64,000 nucleotides of DNA, taken from Pseudactinotalea terrae (GTDB taxonomy: Bacteria; Actinomycetota; Actinomycetes; Actinomycetales; Beutenbergiaceae). The notes below the pieces were generated by a model. That model worked only from the letters and a program-made list of their open reading frames with translations, was not told where the DNA came from and made no database searches. A program made the translations under genes and the position numbers. Shown here in pieces: positions 54,984 through 62,737 of this stretch. Within the stretch, counting starts at the first letter, position 1, and every line of letters begins with the position of its first letter. The stretch spans positions 1 to 64,000 of the forward strand of contig NZ_WNXZ01000008.1 in assembly GCF_009733845.1 (NCBI RefSeq), written 5' to 3'.

Positions 54984-55025
54984 TCGGAAACGTTTGCGTT
55001 AGAGTGGGACAACCTGGAAACGTTT
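54984..55025 (+). promoter_or_regulatory. Paired LacI-type operators before the 55-kb sugar operon
   Basis: GGAAACGTTTGC (core AAACGTTT at 54986-54993) and GGAAACGTTTAC (core at 55016-55023) are near-identical palindromic sites with centres 30 bp apart, the classic GalR/LacI type sequence. A -10-like TTAGAGT lies between them. They precede the LacI gene by about 55 bases, so the regulator controls its own operon. Confidence 0.85.
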
Positions 55026-55078
55026 ACGGCTACCGTGCGTGCAGGTTGATGACGGCGCTCTCGAAGAAGAGGTGAGGC

Positions 55079-56074
55079 ATGGCGCAGCGAGCAACGATCA
55101 CGCAGGTCGCCCAGCGTGCGGGTGTCTCCGTGGCATCGGCGTCGCGCGCTCTCAACGGCTTGACCAGCGCCACCGCCACCGTCGAGGCGGTGCGCGCAGC
55201 CGCACGCGAGCTCGGGTACATCCCGGACGCGACGGCGCGCTCGCTCAAGCTGGGGCGCACGCTGCAGCTGGCCTACGCCGTCGCAGACATCGGCAACCCG
55301 GTCTACGTGGAGATGATGGGCGCGATCCAGGAGGTCGTCGCCGGCGCCGGCTACCGGCTGCTCGTCGCGAACACCGGTGACGCGGCCGGCACGGTCGACC
55401 TGGTGACCAGCCTCCAGCGTGGTTACGCCGACGGCATGGTGCTGTCACCGCTGCGGGTCACCGACGAGCTCGTGGAGGCGATCGCGCAGTCCCCGGTTCC
55501 CGTGGTGGTGCTCGGCCGGATGCCCGAGGCGGCCGCCGTGGACACCGTGGCGCCCGACTCGCCAGGCGGCGTCGCGCTCGCGGTCGCCCACCTGCGTGAG
55601 AGAGGTGCGCGGCGGATCGCGTTCGTCAACGGCCCCTTCGACACCACCCCGGGTCGCGTGCGCGGTACGGCCTTCACCGACGCCGCAGGCGCCGATGCGA
55701 TCACGGTCGCCGCCACGGACTTCACGGCCGTAGCGGGGGAGGCGGTCGCGCACGAGCTGCTGAGCCGCCCCGACCGCCCCGATGCCGTGCTCGCCGCCAA
55801 CGACCTGCTGGCGATCGGCGTGCTCCATGCCGCCGATCAGCTCGGGCTGCAGACCCCGGGCGACCTCGCCGTCGTCGGTGTCGACGACACCGACCTGGGC
55901 AAGCTGTTCCGCCCGTCGCTGACCAGCGTGAATCTCGGCGCCCCCGAGCGTGGCAGACGCGCCGCCGAGCTGCTGCTGGCGCGACTGCAGGACCCCGGTC
56001 GGAAGCCGCAACAGATCGTGGTGCCCGCCTCCCTCAGCGTGCGCCGCTCGAGCGATGGGAAGGGGAGCAGATGA
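55079..56074 (+). CDS. LacI-family regulator of the ribosyl-compound locus
   Basis: A 331-residue LacI/GalR repressor. The HTH is ATITQVAQRAGVSVASASRA and the hinge LGYIPDATARSLKLG; the sensor domain follows (AVADIGNPVYVEMMGAIQEV). It heads the operon with two permeases and a binding protein and is preceded by two AAACGTTT operators. GAGGTGAG precedes the ATG. The effector is probably the imported sugar or ribose derived from it (inference). Confidence 0.92.
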   Translation: MAQRATITQVAQRAGVSVASASRALNGLTSATATVEAVRAAARELGYIPDATARSLKLGRTLQLAYAVADIGNPVYVEMMGAIQEVVAGAGYRLLVANTGDAAGTVDLVTSLQRGYADGMVLSPLRVTDELVEAIAQSPVPVVVLGRMPEAAAVDTVAPDSPGGVALAVAHLRERGARRIAFVNGPFDTTPGRVRGTAFTDAAGADAITVAATDFTAVAGEAVAHELLSRPDRPDAVLAANDLLAIGVLHAADQLGLQTPGDLAVVGVDDTDLGKLFRPSLTSVNLGAPERGRRAAELLLARLQDPGRKPQQIVVPASLSVRRSSDGKGSR

Positions 56075-56117
56075 ACAGCGACGTTCACGCAGCGCCGCGA
56101 GGACCGGGGGGCCGGCG

Positions 56118-57029
56118 ATGAGCGCGACGGTGGTGTCGCGGCCGGGCGTCAGCTCCCGAGCGCAGCGAAGGGAGGCGATCGCCCTCGTCGTGCCGGCGAT
56201 GGCTCCGATCATCGTGTTCTCGGTGATCCCGCTGATGGCGGGGGTCTACCTCGGCTTCACCGACGCCACGCTGCGCCGCAACGACGTCGCCGACTTCATC
56301 GGGCTCGACAACTTCGTCCGGCTGATGGGGGACAGATTCTTCTGGGAGTCGTTCCGGATCGGCCTGGTCTGGGCGGTCGCCTGCTCCGTGCTCACGCTGC
56401 TGTGCGCGATGGGGCTGGCACTGCTGCTCAACACCGACCTGCGGCTGAAGTCGCTGACCCGCGTGCTGGCGCTGATCCCGTGGGCGATGCCACCGGTCGT
56501 CGTCGCGATCATGTGGCGGATGATCTACTCGCCCACGGCGGGTCCGCTCAACGCTGCGCTCGAGGCGGTCGGGCTGCCTGCGGTCAACTGGCTGGGCGAC
56601 TTCTCGACGGCGCTGCCCGCGGTCATCGTGGTGGCTGTCTGGTCGGGCATGCCGCAGACGACCGTGCTGCTGCTCGCCGGCATGCAGCAGGTCCCCACCG
56701 AGCAGCTCGAGGCAGCGGCCGTCGACGGCGCGAACGCTGCCCGCAGGTTCTGGCACGTCACGCTGCCGGCGCTGCGGCCGGTCGTGCTCGCCTCGACCGC
56801 GCTGGACTTCATCTGGTCCTTCAACTCCTTCGGCCTCGTCTACGTGATGACCGAGGGCGGCCCGGGCGGCCGCACGATGCTGCCGATGCTCTTCACCTAT
56901 CTGGAGGCGTTCAAGAACCGCAACATCGGATACGCCTCGGCGATGGGTGACGTGCTCGTCATCGCCGTGCTCCTCGTGCTCTCGGTGTACCTGATCCAGC
57001 AGTTCCGCAAGGGGAAGGCCGAGCGATGA
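56118..57029 (+). CDS. Carbohydrate ABC transporter permease (MalF-like)
   Basis: A 303-residue CUT1 permease. The EAA loop reads VPTEQLEAAAVDGANAARRFW with LPALRPV following; EGGPGGRTMLPMLFTY is the typical late periplasmic/cytoplasmic segment. ATG at 56118, 43 bases after the LacI stop. Overlaps the next permease gene by four bases (ATGA). An ATPase gene is absent, so a shared MsiK-like ATPase is assumed. Confidence 0.92.
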   Translation: MSATVVSRPGVSSRAQRREAIALVVPAMAPIIVFSVIPLMAGVYLGFTDATLRRNDVADFIGLDNFVRLMGDRFFWESFRIGLVWAVACSVLTLLCAMGLALLLNTDLRLKSLTRVLALIPWAMPPVVVAIMWRMIYSPTAGPLNAALEAVGLPAVNWLGDFSTALPAVIVVAVWSGMPQTTVLLLAGMQQVPTEQLEAAAVDGANAARRFWHVTLPALRPVVLASTALDFIWSFNSFGLVYVMTEGGPGGRTMLPMLFTYLEAFKNRNIGYASAMGDVLVIAVLLVLSVYLIQQFRKGKAER

Positions 57030-57862
57030 ATCAGCGCGCGTGGTTCGTCCGACCGCTGCAGTATCTGGCGCTGGTCGGCTACCTGTTCTTCCTCGGGTTC
57101 CCGCTGCTGTGGCTGGTCTCCGCCTCGTTCAAGTCCTCCCGCGAGCTCTACTCGCTCAACGTGACGCTGCTGCCCGTCGAGTGGACTTTCACCAACTTCG
57201 CGGACGCGCTCGAGCGGCAGAACCTCATCGGGTCGGCGAGCAACTCGTTCGTCGTGGCGATCACCACGATGGTGCTCACGGTGCTGGTCTCGATGCCCGC
57301 CGCCTACGCGCTCGCACGCTTCAAGGGCAGGCTGCGCGCCGTCGGGACAGGGTGGATCCTCCTCAGCCAGGTCTTCCCGACGATCCTGCTGATCCTGCCG
57401 TTGTTCCTCATCCTGCGGACCCTGCAGCTCAACGACACACTTTTCGGGCTGATCCTCGTCTACGTCACCTTCACGATGCCGTTCTCGCTGTGGATGCTGC
57501 AGGGCTACGTCTCCGCCATCCCGCGAGACCTGGAGGAGGCCGGCTCGATGGACGGCGCCAACAGGATCACCGTGCTGCGCGTGATCGTGTTCCCGCTGCT
57601 GCTGCCGGGCATCATCGCCACTGCGATGTTCACGTTCGTCGCAGCCTGGAACGAGTTCTTCCTCGCTCTCGTGCTCATCCAGTCACCCGAGCTCTCCACC
57701 CTCCCGCTGACCCTGCGCAACTTCATCGGGGTCGCCGGAGCGGTCGATCTCGGCCCTCTTGCTGCCGGCTCGGTGCTCGCGACGATCCCCTCGCTCGTCG
57801 TGTTCGCGATCCTGCAGAAGAAGCTCACCGGTGGGCTCCTCGCCGGCGCCGTCAAGGGCTGA
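57026..57862 (+). CDS. Carbohydrate ABC transporter permease (MalG-like)
   Basis: A 278-residue CUT1 permease. The EAA loop reads IPRDLEEAGSMDGANRITVL with FPLLLPG following, and the C-terminus is LQKKLTGGLLAGAVKG, the usual MalG-like end. It forms a heterodimer with the upstream permease. Followed after 44 bases by the binding-protein gene with its own ribosome-binding site. Confidence 0.93.
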   Translation: MNQRAWFVRPLQYLALVGYLFFLGFPLLWLVSASFKSSRELYSLNVTLLPVEWTFTNFADALERQNLIGSASNSFVVAITTMVLTVLVSMPAAYALARFKGRLRAVGTGWILLSQVFPTILLILPLFLILRTLQLNDTLFGLILVYVTFTMPFSLWMLQGYVSAIPRDLEEAGSMDGANRITVLRVIVFPLLLPGIIATAMFTFVAAWNEFFLALVLIQSPELSTLPLTLRNFIGVAGAVDLGPLAAGSVLATIPSLVVFAILQKKLTGGLLAGAVKG

Positions 57863-57906
57863 CGGCACACCCCAGAACCACAGAACACACTCGAAAGGAA
57901 AGCAAG

Positions 57907-59226
57907 ATGAAGAAGCGCTTCGTGCTCGCGGCAGCAATGGCTGCTACTGCGGCACTCGCACTCACGGCCTGCCAGCAGGGCAGCGCCAGCGGAGGCGGCG
58001 ACAACGACAACGACGGCGGTGGCGAGAGCGGTGGCGGCGAAGAGGTCGTCACGCTCGAGTTCCAGTCATTGTCCGACCAGCCGCTGGCCATGGAGGCCGT
58101 GCAGGGCATCGTCGACTCCTGGAACGCCGACAACCCGGACATCCAGGTCGAGCTCGTGCAGGCCGGCTGGGACGGCATCTACGACAAGCTGATCACGCAG
58201 TTCAACGGTGGTACTGCGCCCGACATCATCCACTACGAGGCCGGCAGCATCGCGCCGTTCGCGGTCGATGGCTACCTCGCCGATCTCACCGACCTCATCA
58301 ACCCGGACTTCGCCTCCGACGTGAGCGAGGGCATCTGGGAGTCGGTCACGGTCAACGACCAGATCATCGCCTACCCGACGACGCTGCAGTCGTACATGGT
58401 GTTCGCGAACACCGACCTCCTCGAGGCGGCGGGCGTCGAGGTTCCCACCGGCGCGACGATGACGTGGGACGAGCTGCGTGAGATCGCGCAGGCCACCACC
58501 ACCGATGGTCAGTACGGCCTCGGTTGGGGGCTGTCGAGCCCGACGGCGACGTTCATGAGCCTCGGTCTCGGCTTCGACGGCGGCTACTTCGAGGGCAGCG
58601 GCAGCGATGTCACGATCGATGTCGGCGAGGGCGAGCTCGCGGTGCCCGAGGCGATCCACCAGATGGCCTACGAGGACCTCTCGCTCGACCCGGTCTCCCT
58701 CACGCAGTCCGGCTCCGAGGTGCTGCCCTCCTGGTACGCCGGAGAGACCGCTCTGACCGTGCAGGGATCGTTCCGGGTCGCCAGCATCGGCACCGACGCT
58801 CCTGAGGGATTCAACTGGACGGTGCTGCCGCCTCTCGAGGGCTCGGTGAGCGCCGACCAGGCTGCCAACCCGCAGACCTACTCGGTGAACATCGACTCCG
58901 AGCACGTGGAGGAGTCGGCACAGTTCCTCGACTTCTTCACCTCGACGGAGAACCTCGCCGCGCTAGCCTACGCCGACGCGTTGGTGCCGGCCTCGGCCTC
59001 CGCGCGGGACGCGCTCGCCGAGCAGACCGCCGACGAGAACGGATGGGCCGCCGTGCTCGCCTCGGGTGACTCGCTCGTGGCTCCGCCGTTCCTGACGGTC
59101 GACGCCTACACGCAGTGGAAGGACACCGTCGCCACCCCGGCGTTCCAGCGGTTCCTCGCTGACGAGATCGACAGCGCGCAGCTGCAGGCCGACCTCACCG
59201 ACGGCTGGGAGCAGGTCAACCGCTAG
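57907..59226 (+). CDS. Extracellular sugar-binding lipoprotein
   Basis: A 439-residue family 1 binding lipoprotein. The signal peptide ends in LTAC with lipidated C22, then a Gly/Asp/Asn-rich linker. The binding lobes contain GIVDSWNADNPDIQVELVQA (parts GIVDSWNADNP, IQVELV) and KLITQFNGGTAPDIIHYEAG (part TAPDIIHYE). AAAGGAAAG precedes the ATG. It supplies substrate specificity for the two permeases. The downstream glycohydrolase and ribokinase genes suggest a ribose-containing or other pentosyl ligand (inference). A long perfect hairpin follows. Confidence 0.93.
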   Translation: MKKRFVLAAAMAATAALALTACQQGSASGGGDNDNDGGGESGGGEEVVTLEFQSLSDQPLAMEAVQGIVDSWNADNPDIQVELVQAGWDGIYDKLITQFNGGTAPDIIHYEAGSIAPFAVDGYLADLTDLINPDFASDVSEGIWESVTVNDQIIAYPTTLQSYMVFANTDLLEAAGVEVPTGATMTWDELREIAQATTTDGQYGLGWGLSSPTATFMSLGLGFDGGYFEGSGSDVTIDVGEGELAVPEAIHQMAYEDLSLDPVSLTQSGSEVLPSWYAGETALTVQGSFRVASIGTDAPEGFNWTVLPPLEGSVSADQAANPQTYSVNIDSEHVEESAQFLDFFTSTENLAALAYADALVPASASARDALAEQTADENGWAAVLASGDSLVAPPFLTVDAYTQWKDTVATPAFQRFLADEIDSAQLQADLTDGWEQVNR

Positions 59227-59236
59227 CCCTGACCCG

Positions 59237-59276
59237 GACGGCGGATCCTGGCCTGATCAGGCCAGGATCCGCCGTC
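59237..59276. terminator. Perfect 40-bp hairpin after the ABC operon
   Basis: GACGGCGGATCCTGGCCTGA followed directly by its exact complement. A stem of up to 18 bp with a minimal loop sits ten bases after the binding-protein stop and 43 before the next ATG. It probably reduces read-through, separating transporter and enzyme genes into different expression levels. No T-run follows. Confidence 0.85.
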
Positions 59277-59319
59277 AGGGGGGCGGTTTGGCAGCAGGTT
59301 CGACGCGAGATGAGATGAG

Positions 59320-60483
59320 ATGACTGGCATGAGTGGCGCTGACAGACTGGCCGACGTGGTCTCGGGGGTGCTGGCCGGGGCTGCGGTCGGTGATGCGCTG
59401 GGTGGTGCGACCGAGGGCTGGACCCCGGAGCAGATCACCGAGCGCTGGGGCGGTCGGGTCACCGGTGTGGTGCCGCCGTATTACGAGAACTGGCGCACGG
59501 CACGGCCGATCGCGCCGTATCACAAGGGCGACGGGCACGTCACCGACGACACCTTGATGACCCACGCGCTCATCGAGGTCTACGCCGAGCGCCGCACCCA
59601 CCTCGATGCCTTCAACGTGGCCTCGGACCTGGTCCCGAAGATGATCGGTGACCTGCGCTGGGTGCCCGAGCTCGAGGCCGAGGCGCTCATCCTGCAGCGC
59701 GTGTTCCTCGCCGAGAAGTGGCTGGTCGCGAAGCTCCACTACGGCCACGTGGACCCGCGCGAGGCCGGCGTGGGCAACATCGTCAACTGCGGCGCCACGA
59801 TGTACATGGCGCCCGTGGGGCTCGTCAACGCGGGCGATCCCGAGGGCGCGTACCGGGAGGCCATCGACATGGCCGGCGCGCACCAGTCCTCCTACGGCCG
59901 CGAGGCCGCCGGCGTGTTCGCCGCCGCGGTCGCGGCCGCCGTCGCGCCGGGTGCGACGGTCGCCTCGGTGCTCGACGCCGTTCGCTCGCTCGCCCACGAC
60001 GGCACCGCTGCTGCGATCGAGGCCGTGCTGACCGCCGTCGAGGAGACCGCCTCGGAGGACCTCGACGACGCCGGGATCGGTGCGGTCATCCGCGCCGCCG
60101 TCGCGCCGTACGACACCGTGGGCGACGCCTACCGTGCGCCCGCGATGGACGCTCGGCTGCCATCCCGCACCAAGTCGATCGAGGAGCTGCCGGCGGCGCT
60201 CGGGTTCGTGCTCGCCTACGACGGCGATCTGCGTGCGGCCGTGCTGGGCGCCGTCAACTACGGCCGCGACTCCGACTCCATCGCCACGATGGCCGGCGCG
60301 ATCTGCGGTGGCCTGGGTGGCTCCGCCGCCGTGCCGCAGGAGTGGGTGAGCGCGATCGAGACGGCGAGCAGGCTCGACCTGGGCTCCGTCGCCGAGACGA
60401 TGACCTCGGTCGTGCGGGACGTGCTCGCCGCCGACGCCGAGCGTGCGCGCACCCGGGCGAGCGTCATCGCCGCGCTGTCATGA
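59320..60483 (+). CDS. ADP-ribosylglycohydrolase-fold enzyme, short paralogue
   Basis: A 387-residue, all-helical protein of the ADP-ribosylglycohydrolase (ARH/DraG) superfamily, which cleaves N- or O-glycosidic bonds of ribosyl groups. The dinuclear metal ligands are intact: GAAVGDALGGATEG (near 20-32), VTDDTLMTHAL (near 74-84, the DDT motif) and YGRDSDSIATMAGAICGG (late D-x-D motif). It is the first of four overlapping genes. With a second ARH-fold enzyme and a ribokinase downstream, it probably works in stepwise release of ribose from an imported compound rather than in protein de-ADP-ribosylation (inference). Confidence 0.88.
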   Translation: MTGMSGADRLADVVSGVLAGAAVGDALGGATEGWTPEQITERWGGRVTGVVPPYYENWRTARPIAPYHKGDGHVTDDTLMTHALIEVYAERRTHLDAFNVASDLVPKMIGDLRWVPELEAEALILQRVFLAEKWLVAKLHYGHVDPREAGVGNIVNCGATMYMAPVGLVNAGDPEGAYREAIDMAGAHQSSYGREAAGVFAAAVAAAVAPGATVASVLDAVRSLAHDGTAAAIEAVLTAVEETASEDLDDAGIGAVIRAAVAPYDTVGDAYRAPAMDARLPSRTKSIEELPAALGFVLAYDGDLRAAVLGAVNYGRDSDSIATMAGAICGGLGGSAAVPQEWVSAIETASRLDLGSVAETMTSVVRDVLAADAERARTRASVIAALS

Positions 60484-61847
60484 GGCTGACCTGGGCACAG
60501 CCGGAGGACCTCGTCGCGGCCCAGCTGGTGGCGCTGACCGAGCAGGGCGCCGCCCCGGACGCCCTCGAGCCGGTCCGGCAGCGCTGGGTCGCCGCCGGTG
60601 GCTCCGACGTGCTGCAGCCCTCGGGCGCGAGCGCGGAGCCCGCGCCGCCCGCGCTGCGGGCCCTCGCACGCGACCTCCTCGACGAGCTCGCTGCGCTGCA
60701 GCCGACCGCCGCCGCTGAGCCGGACGAGTGGGACGCCATCGAGGCGCTGCTGCCGGCCGCTCCCGTGCTGCCGACCAGCACGACTCTGGACCGTGTCGCC
60801 GGCGCGTGGACCGGCCGCGCCGCCGGCTGCCTGCTGGGCAAGCCTGTCGAGAAGATCCCGCGGCGCGGGATCGAGGAGATCCTGCGCGCCACGGACCGGT
60901 GGCCGCTCGCCGACTGGTTCACCGCCGTCGGTCTGCCTGGCGAGGTGGCGGCCCGGTGGCCGTGGAACCGGCGCAGTGCCCCGACGTCGCTCGCCGAGAA
61001 CATCGCCGGGATGCCGGAGGACGACGACCTCAACTTCCCGATGCTCGCGCTCGACCTCCTGGAGCAGCACGGCGAGGCGATCACCACCGACGACATCGCG
61101 CAGGGCTGGCTCGGGGCGCTGCCTGCCGGCCGGGTGTTCACCGCCGAGCGGGCGGCCTACCGGAACCTGCTCGACGCGCGGCCGGTCCCCGAGACCGCCA
61201 CCCACCACAACCCGTTCCGCGAGTGGATCGGGGCGCTGATCCGCGCGGACGTCTTCGGCTGGGCCCACCCCGGCGAGGTACGCGCGGCGGCCCGTCTGGC
61301 CCACGTCGACGCCCGCCTCTCGCACACCCGCAACGGCATCTACGGCGAGATGTGGGCGGCCGCGCTGTGCGCTGCCTCGGTGGTGGCCGACGACGTCATG
61401 CAGGTTCTCGACGCCGGCTCGGCCGTGGTGCCCCCAGGGTCTCGGCTGGCGCGGGCCATCGCGCTCGGCCGCCAGCTCGGCACCTCGGGCCGCGACCAGG
61501 CCGACGCGCTCGACGTGCTGCACGCCGAGCTCGGGCACCTGCACTGGGTGCACACCCTCAACAACGCGGCGCTGATCGCCTACGCGCTCTCCTCCGGCGG
61601 CGGTGACTTCGGCGCCTCGGTCGCCACCGCCGTCGTGGGCGGCTGGGACACCGATTCTGCCGGTGCCACGGTCGGGTCGGTCGTCGGTGGGTTGCGCGGA
61701 GCGGCCGCGCTGCCGCAGCGTTGGGTGGAGCCGCTGCGCGGCACGATCGCGACCTCCCTGCCCGGCCCCGCCGTGCGCGAGATCGCCGACCTCGCCGAGC
61801 GGACCCTCGCCCTGTCGGGCGCCCGAACGCAGGAGTCGTCCAGATGA
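60480..61847 (+). CDS. ADP-ribosylglycohydrolase-fold enzyme, long paralogue
   Basis: A 455-residue ARH-fold protein that differs strongly from its neighbour. The first 95 residues are an Ala/Leu-rich extension; the fold starts VAGAWTGRAAGCLLGKPVEK. Metal motifs are EDDDLNFPMLALDLLE (in place of TDDT) and VGGWDTDSAGATVGSVVGGL (key part GGWDTDS). Start ATG overlaps the previous stop (ATGA). The altered first aspartate motif suggests another leaving group or substrate. Members with this EDDDLN signature usually lie in sugar-catabolic operons and are not known de-ADP-ribosylases. Confidence 0.87.
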   Translation: MRLTWAQPEDLVAAQLVALTEQGAAPDALEPVRQRWVAAGGSDVLQPSGASAEPAPPALRALARDLLDELAALQPTAAAEPDEWDAIEALLPAAPVLPTSTTLDRVAGAWTGRAAGCLLGKPVEKIPRRGIEEILRATDRWPLADWFTAVGLPGEVAARWPWNRRSAPTSLAENIAGMPEDDDLNFPMLALDLLEQHGEAITTDDIAQGWLGALPAGRVFTAERAAYRNLLDARPVPETATHHNPFREWIGALIRADVFGWAHPGEVRAAARLAHVDARLSHTRNGIYGEMWAAALCAASVVADDVMQVLDAGSAVVPPGSRLARAIALGRQLGTSGRDQADALDVLHAELGHLHWVHTLNNAALIAYALSSGGGDFGASVATAVVGGWDTDSAGATVGSVVGGLRGAAALPQRWVEPLRGTIATSLPGPAVREIADLAERTLALSGARTQESSR

Positions 61848-62737
61848 GCGTGGTGGTGGTCGGGAGCGCGAACCTCGACGTCGTCGCCCGGGTGCCCCGC
61901 ATCCCCGGCCCCGGCGAGACGCTGCTCGCGACCTCGGTGGCGCGCGGCGCCGGCGGCAAGGGGGCGAACCAGGCGGTGGCGGCCGCCCGAGCGGGCGGCG
62001 CCCCCACGTGGTTCGTCGGTCGCCTCGGTGACGACGGCGACGCCGCCCTGCTACGGGCCTCGCTGACCGGCGCGGGCGTGGCGCTGGACGCGGTCGAGGT
62101 GTCACCCGCCCCGACCGGGACCGCCCTGATCTCCGTCTCCGACGACGGCGAGAACGCCATCGTCGTGGTCGGTGGTGCCAACGCCGACTTCACCGCGCTC
62201 TCGCCCGCGCAGCGGGACCGGATCGCCTCGGCGGCAGTGGTCGTCGCCCAGCTCGAGGTGCCGCTGCCGACCGTGCTCGCCGCGGCACAGGCCCGCGCCG
62301 CTGGCGCTCGTTTCGTGCTCAACGCCGCTCCCTCCGCACCCCTGCCGGACGAGCTGCTCGGCGAGGTCGACGTGTTGGTCGTCAACGAGCACGAGCTCGC
62401 CGACCTCGCACCGGATCTCGATCTCGAGGACGCGACCCAGCAGCTGCTCGGCCAGGTCGGTGCCGTGGTGGTGACGCTGGGCTCGCGCGGCTGCCTCGTC
62501 GTCGAGCAGGGCGGCACCACCGAGGTGCCGGCCCTGGCCGTCACGGCGCTCGACACCACTGGCGCGGGCGACACCTTCTGCGGCGTGCTCGCTGCCCGGC
62601 TCGCGGCCGGCGACACCCTCGTCGAGGCCGCGGCGTGGGGCTCGGTCGCGGGTGCGCTCGCCGTCCAGCGCCCGGGTGCGCAGGAGGCGGTGCCCACCGC
62701 GGACGAGGTGGCCGCAGCACGGCAGGAGCAGGCGTGA
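61844..62737 (+). CDS. rbsK: PfkB-family ribokinase
   Basis: A 297-residue PfkB carbohydrate kinase. VVVVGSANLDVVARVPRIPG is the ribokinase start with the substrate-binding N-x-D; GGKGANQAVAAARAGG is PfkB signature 1 and LDTTGAGDTFCGVLAARLA signature 2 with the catalytic base D in GAGD. Both are close to bona fide RbsK. It would phosphorylate D-ribose released by the two upstream glycohydrolases. ATG overlaps the ARH stop (ATGA) and its own stop overlaps the next gene's GTG, so four products are coupled. Confidence 0.92.
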   Translation: MSVVVVGSANLDVVARVPRIPGPGETLLATSVARGAGGKGANQAVAAARAGGAPTWFVGRLGDDGDAALLRASLTGAGVALDAVEVSPAPTGTALISVSDDGENAIVVVGGANADFTALSPAQRDRIASAAVVVAQLEVPLPTVLAAAQARAAGARFVLNAAPSAPLPDELLGEVDVLVVNEHELADLAPDLDLEDATQQLLGQVGAVVVTLGSRGCLVVEQGGTTEVPALAVTALDTTGAGDTFCGVLAARLAAGDTLVEAAAWGSVAGALAVQRPGAQEAVPTADEVAAARQEQA

